Shown piece after piece: positions 6,108-7,121 of a stretch of DNA of 7,121 bases (positions are counted from its first letter, which is position 1; every line of letters starts with the position of its first letter). The position numbers and the translations under genes were made by a program. The stretch is from assembly GCA_022729835.1 (NCBI GenBank), contig DZBC01000107.1:1-7121 (forward strand), in the 5' to 3' direction. Source of the stretch: Sulfuricurvum sp. (GTDB taxonomy: Bacteria; Campylobacterota; Campylobacteria; Campylobacterales; Sulfurimonadaceae). The notes under the pieces are model-generated. The model made no database searches, was not told where the DNA came from, and saw nothing but the letters and a program-made list of their open reading frames with translations.

Positions 6108-6527
6108 ATGGTCGATGTACTGATTCCCGACCGAATCAAAATCCAGATCGAAAAAAGTTATTATATTTATGAACGCTATCACGTCAATTCTGTATTTGCG
6201 ATGTTGTACCACACGCAGCCATTGACTGATGAAGTGCTGGTACAGCATCTACGTCTATCGGATCAATTCGAGCGTTTTGACGAACACCACTACTTCATCA
6301 GCTTTGCACACACGGCTCCCGCAGACGTTTACAAAGCATCTGAAAACCTAGTGCAGAGTCTAGACCACTATTTCAATGATCGAACATCATGTATGGCTAT
6401 GGATACTTTTGATGTATCCAACTCCCCCCGAACGGTCATCCAGCGCTTACTTAAAATCCTTGAAATGGTGAAAAACAGCCCAACGTCGCGTATAGAGGAT
6501 GAGACAGCGCTCGACGATAGGCTTTAG
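6108..6527 (+). CDS. Small hypothetical protein resembling a degenerate GGDEF domain
   Basis: This is a 139-residue, soluble-looking protein with no signal peptide or membrane segment. I do not recognise it as a named family. Its middle reads LRLSDQFERFDEHHYFISFA, HTAPADVYKASENLVQSL (residues 48-85), which follows the layout of diguanylate cyclases around their active site (LR.SD...RYGGDEF.I.L..T....A...AE.L). Here the GGDEF signature is replaced by DEHHYF. The C-terminal TSCMAMDTF...VIQRLLKILEMVK (93-122) would match the later strand and helix. The N-terminal half lacks the D.D.FK..ND metal/substrate motif and is short, so the protein should not make cyclic-di-GMP. It could bind a nucleotide or a partner protein. 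The resemblance is by eye and could be misleading. The gene is divergent from the DUF475 gene and its stop codon shares bases 6525-6526 with the nuoN stop codon. Confidence 0.75.
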   Translation: MVDVLIPDRIKIQIEKSYYIYERYHVNSVFAMLYHTQPLTDEVLVQHLRLSDQFERFDEHHYFISFAHTAPADVYKASENLVQSLDHYFNDRTSCMAMDTFDVSNSPRTVIQRLLKILEMVKNSPTSRIEDETALDDRL

Positions 6528-7121
6528 ATCAGACTATCTATCGCCTTGCGTGATAGCTCGATCAGGCTATCGGGTGTCGGCAAAAATGGGATAAGTCCCG
6601 TACCGATCCCGCCCCACACACTCAAGACCGCCATCAATAAAATCAAGACGGTTGTCGTATCAAAGCGGAAGTGTTGCTGTGCTTTGGGCGCGTCGTAAAA
6701 GTACATCGTTGCGATCAGCCTGAAGTAATAAAAGATGGACACAAAGGCGATGAAAATTCCCAGCGCTGCTAGTGTGATCTGCCCCGCTTCAATGGCGCCG
6801 GTGAAGATATAGAATTTGCCCAGAAAGCCGATGGTTGATGGGAAGCCGGCGAGTGAGAGCATAAAGATGCTCATCATGGCCGCGAGGTAGGGATGGGTAT
6901 AACCAAAGCCGCGAAAATCCTCAAATCCGAACTGTTTATGCTCATGTGCCGCGAGAAAGCTAAGCACCCCAAAAGCACCTACCGAGCTGATAAAGTAGCT
7001 GATCAAATAAAAGAGAATTGCTTCGGAGGCGTGGAGGTTGCCAAGTGCTATAGCATCCAACGCGATGAGCATATAGCCTGCATGGACTACCGAAGAGCCG
7101 GCGAGCATCCGCTTGATATTG
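6524..7121 (-). CDS. nuoN: NADH-quinone oxidoreductase subunit N (NuoN), C-terminal part
   Basis: This is the C-terminal ~198 residues of the proton-pumping membrane subunit NuoN of respiratory complex I; the 5' part lies beyond the right edge. The visible frame begins NIKRMLAGSSVVHAGYML, matching the NIKRMLAYSSIAHAGY region of the antiporter-like subunits, so the methionine at 7108 is internal and not a start. Further on, FMLSLAGFPSTIGFLGKFYI (from residue 82 counted from that methionine) holds the conserved GF.GK segment with the channel lysine (Lys98 in this count), although the usual G.PP is GFPS. Several transmembrane helices follow (about 113-135 and 150-170), and the protein ends IDSLI. 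nuoN is normally the last nuo gene, so a nuo operon probably enters from the right and ends here. The stop overlaps that of the convergent small gene by four bases (TTAG), and no terminator hairpin with a U-tract is evident. Confidence 0.93.
   Translation of the reverse strand, partial: NIKRMLAGSSVVHAGYMLIALDAIALGNLHASEAILFYLISYFISSVGAFGVLSFLAAHEHKQFGFEDFRGFGYTHPYLAAMMSIFMLSLAGFPSTIGFLGKFYIFTGAIEAGQITLAALGIFIAFVSIFYYFRLIATMYFYDAPKAQQHFRFDTTTVLILLMAVLSVWGGIGTGLIPFLPTPDSLIELSRKAIDSLI

Noticed and set aside
6533..6575. CTATC/GATAG and GATC inverted repeats near the end of nuoN as a terminator
   Set aside because: They fall inside the coding sequence before the stop codon, stems are only five pairs, and there is no U-tract.
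1..7121. CRISPR arrays, tRNA or rRNA genes, toxin-antitoxin pairs or a multi-gene defence system
   Set aside because: No regularly spaced repeats beyond the two copies at the left edge, no cloverleaf-like or rRNA-like sequence, and no gene pairs in the typical arrangement were found on either strand.

Overview
The window looks like a piece of chromosome from a Campylobacterota (Epsilonproteobacteria) bacterium, probably a free-living sulfur- or hydrogen-oxidising relative of Sulfurimonas, Sulfurovum or Sulfuricurvum. This is inference. It rests on the style of the NuoN C-terminus, a stand-alone biotin carboxylase subunit of the PycA/CfiB type, a DUF475 membrane protein, and purine-rich AAGGAG/AAGGGG ribosome sites next to AT-rich promoters. 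Base composition appears to be roughly half G+C by eye. No rRNA, tRNA or CRISPR array is visible.

Layout, left to right. At the extreme left (1-52) are two copies of a 12-bp repeat that resemble the sub-terminal repeats of an IS21-family insertion sequence; the body of that element would lie outside the window. About twenty bases later a copper-chaperone-like SCO1/SenC protein starts (74-634, +). Its 3' end overlaps the end of a convergent methyl-accepting chemotaxis protein (622-2106, -) with a multi-pass, histidine-containing membrane sensor. The chemoreceptor's reading frame continues upstream of its only usual-type start (a TTG). Beyond it, in the opposite direction, lies what appears to be the C-terminal remnant of a YchJ/UPF0225 gene (2186-2362, +). 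Both open frames end within the same four bases (2182-2185), which suggests an old rearrangement junction.

Next come an AraC-type regulator with a GyrI-like effector domain (2397-3272, -) and, divergent from it, a biotin carboxylase subunit (3419-4873, +). Convergent with the latter is a DUF475 TerC-like membrane protein (4913-5890, -). Divergent from that is a small protein that reads like a degenerate GGDEF domain (6108-6527, +). Its stop codon interlocks with the stop of nuoN (6524 to the right edge, -), the last gene of a complex I operon that enters from the right.

The eight genes or remnants alternate strictly in strand, so apart from nuoN none shares an operon with a visible neighbour. 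The window is therefore a set of single-gene units rather than one pathway. Functions touched are respiratory-chain assembly (SCO, NuoN), carboxylation (biotin carboxylase), sensing and signalling (chemoreceptor, AraC regulator, GGDEF-like protein) and possible ion transport (DUF475). The points most worth a second look are the IS-like left edge, the chemoreceptor/YchJ junction, the chemoreceptor's unusual sensor domain and the degenerate GGDEF-like protein. I do not see a clear new multi-gene system.
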